From positions 1-14,945 of the forward strand of contig JAGFXV010000040.1 of NCBI GenBank assembly GCA_017861475.1: a DNA stretch of 14,945 nucleotides. The letters run 5' to 3'. Shown in pieces: positions 13,763-14,945 of the stretch; the first letter of the stretch is position 1, and every line of letters begins with the position of its first letter. This stretch comes from Bacillota bacterium (GTDB lineage: Bacteria > Bacillota > Syntrophomonadia > Syntrophomonadales > Syntrophomonadaceae). Under the pieces are notes generated by a model that saw nothing but the letters and a program-made list of their open reading frames with translations, was not told the origin of the DNA and ran no database searches. The translations under genes and the position numbers were made by a program.

Positions 13763-14945
13763 TTGAACTATAAAAAAACTGATGCAAAAATCGCAAATTT
13801 AAAACATAGGTTTCCGGCCTTACAGCAGATAAGCAATTACCAACCTGTGTTCTGGATAAATGACCACAGGAAAGGAACCGGGGAGGCTTTTTCACACCTG
13901 GCCATGCTGTATCCTCGGTTAAACGAATTTGCTATAAGAGATGCCGAAGCGCGATGGAAGCGATTTGCTCCTTTAATCGCCAGATTGTTTCCGGAAACCA
14001 AGGACAGCCAGGGAATCATCGAATCAGAATTAAAAGAAATTTCAGCCATGAAGTCTCTGCTGCAGCATCAGTATTCACAAGTATTCGAAGGCAAGCTTTT
14101 ACTCAAATGTGACAGTCATCTTCCCGTGGCAGGTTCAATTAAAGCCAGAGGCGGGATATACGAAGTATTAAAACATGCCGAGGATCTGGCTATGCACAAT
14201 GGAATGCTTAACATCGCTGATGACTATTCATTGCTGGCTGAAGACTATTTCAGAGATTTTTTCAGCCAATATTCTTTGGCGGTTGGATCAACCGGAAATC
14301 TGGGGCTGAGCATTGGAATCATGGGGGTAGCCCTGGGGTTTAAAACAGTTGTACATATGTCGCGGGATGCCAAGGCCTGGAAGAAGGCTTTGCTTAGAAG
14401 CAAAGGGGTACAGGTTATGGAGTACGATTCTGATTACAGTAAAGCGGTTGAAGCAGGAAGAATACAATCGCAGCAAGATCCCAGCAGTTATTTTATCGAC
14501 GATGAGAATTCATTGGATTTATTTTTGGGTTACAGTGTGGCTGCTCTGAGGTTAAAAAAGCAACTGGCTGAAATGAAAGTGACTGTGGATCGTGAACATC
14601 CGCTTTTTGTTTATCTGCCCTGCGGCGTGGGGGGTGCACCCGGAGGAATATGTTATGGATTAAAAACAATATTCAAGGATGATGTACATTGCTTCTTTGT
14701 AGAACCAACCCATTCTCCTTGCATGTTGATTGGACTCATGACCGGAGAAAATGAAAAGCTTGGTGTATTTGACTTTGGCCTGGACAACCTGACGGAAGCG
14801 GATGGCCTGGCTGTTGGAAAACCGTCCGGTTTTGTGGGTATGGTTGTGGCAGAATTAGTGAGTGGAATATATACGGTAGAAGACAATGATTTGTATAGAT
14901 TACTGGCGATGCTGGCCGACAGTGAACAAATTACCATAGAACCCT
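13763..14945 (+). CDS. dsdA: D-serine ammonia-lyase (D-serine dehydratase), C-terminus outside the window
   Basis: 394 codons are present; the enzyme is normally about 440-450 residues. It converts D-serine to pyruvate and ammonia using pyridoxal phosphate in the cytosol. K127 in [12 protein letters not shown] is the expected cofactor lysine. [11 protein letters not shown] at 175-185 and the glycine-rich CGVGGAPGG at 287-295 bind the phosphate and cofactor in this fold II family. The N-terminal [10 protein letters not shown] and [16 protein letters not shown] segments are also typical of DsdA. The start is TTG 13763, supported by AAGGAG (13751-13756) 6 nt upstream, with no better ATG before the conserved N-terminus. 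No dsdC-like regulator or dsdX-like permease is visible in this window. The frame is open to the last base. Confidence 0.95.
   Translation, partial: MNYKKTDAKIANLKHRFPALQQISNYQPVFWINDHRKGTGEAFSHLAMLYPRLNEFAIRDAEARWKRFAPLIARLFPETKDSQGIIESELKEISAMKSLLQHQYSQVFEGKLLLKCDSHLPVAGSIKARGGIYEVLKHAEDLAMHNGMLNIADDYSLLAEDYFRDFFSQYSLAVGSTGNLGLSIGIMGVALGFKTVVHMSRDAKAWKKALLRSKGVQVMEYDSDYSKAVEAGRIQSQQDPSSYFIDDENSLDLFLGYSVAALRLKKQLAEMKVTVDREHPLFVYLPCGVGGAPGGICYGLKTIFKDDVHCFFVEPTHSPCMLIGLMTGENEKLGVFDFGLDNLTEADGLAVGKPSGFVGMVVAELVSGIYTVEDNDLYRLLAMLADSEQITIEP

Overview
The window looks like chromosomal DNA of an anaerobic, moderately low-GC Bacillota, probably Clostridia (Peptococcaceae/Desulfitobacteriaceae-like) or a relative. 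The evidence is strong Gram-positive Shine-Dalgarno sites with GTG and TTG starts, an S-layer-homology (SLH) surface protein, copper-amine-oxidase-N 'stalk' domains, an EcsAB-type ABC exporter and a 7TMR-DISM receptor next to a BTAD-type response regulator. This assignment is inferred from gene content; no rRNA or tRNA gene was seen.

Left part (1-2160, minus strand): a sensory operon. Its promoter (-35 TTGACA, 17-bp spacer, -10 TTTAAT) at 2086-2114 drives a response regulator with REC, winged-helix and BTAD domains (GTG start at 2023). Then comes a 7TMR-DISM receptor, probably a histidine kinase, that runs off the left edge. Centre-left (2126-7010, plus strand): a divergently transcribed 1524-residue secreted protein. 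It has jelly-roll, beta-helix, InlB/Flg_new-like and GLUG-repeat regions and three C-terminal SLH domains, and ends at a strong rho-independent terminator. The shared intergenic region carries two perfect 8-bp direct repeats with an 11-bp period. They overlap the -35 position of an extended -10 promoter facing the SLH gene. This suggests, but does not prove, that the regulator controls the surface protein and perhaps itself.

Middle (7178-8666): a membrane-anchored protein resembling the C-terminal extracellular domain of clostridial BlaR1/M56 proteins but lacking the peptidase, a YjbQ/UPF0047 protein, and an unrecognised 49-codon ORF.

Right-middle (8733-13679): an EcsA-like ATPase and EcsB-like permease with overlapping ends, then a membrane-anchored protein of unknown function (TTG start), a secreted fusion of a copper-amine-oxidase-N stalk to a family-3 solute-binding domain, and a four-helix membrane protein. 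Between the last two lies a roughly 60-bp remnant clearly related to the N-terminal coding region of the unknown anchored protein. It is a trace of a lost tandem paralogue.

Right edge (13763-14945): dsdA (D-serine ammonia-lyase, TTG start), missing its last few dozen codons at the window end.

Most interesting points: the repeat/promoter arrangement between the BTAD regulator and the SLH protein, the stalk/solute-binding fusion whose usual alpha-amino-binding Asp is replaced by Ala, and the paralogue remnant.
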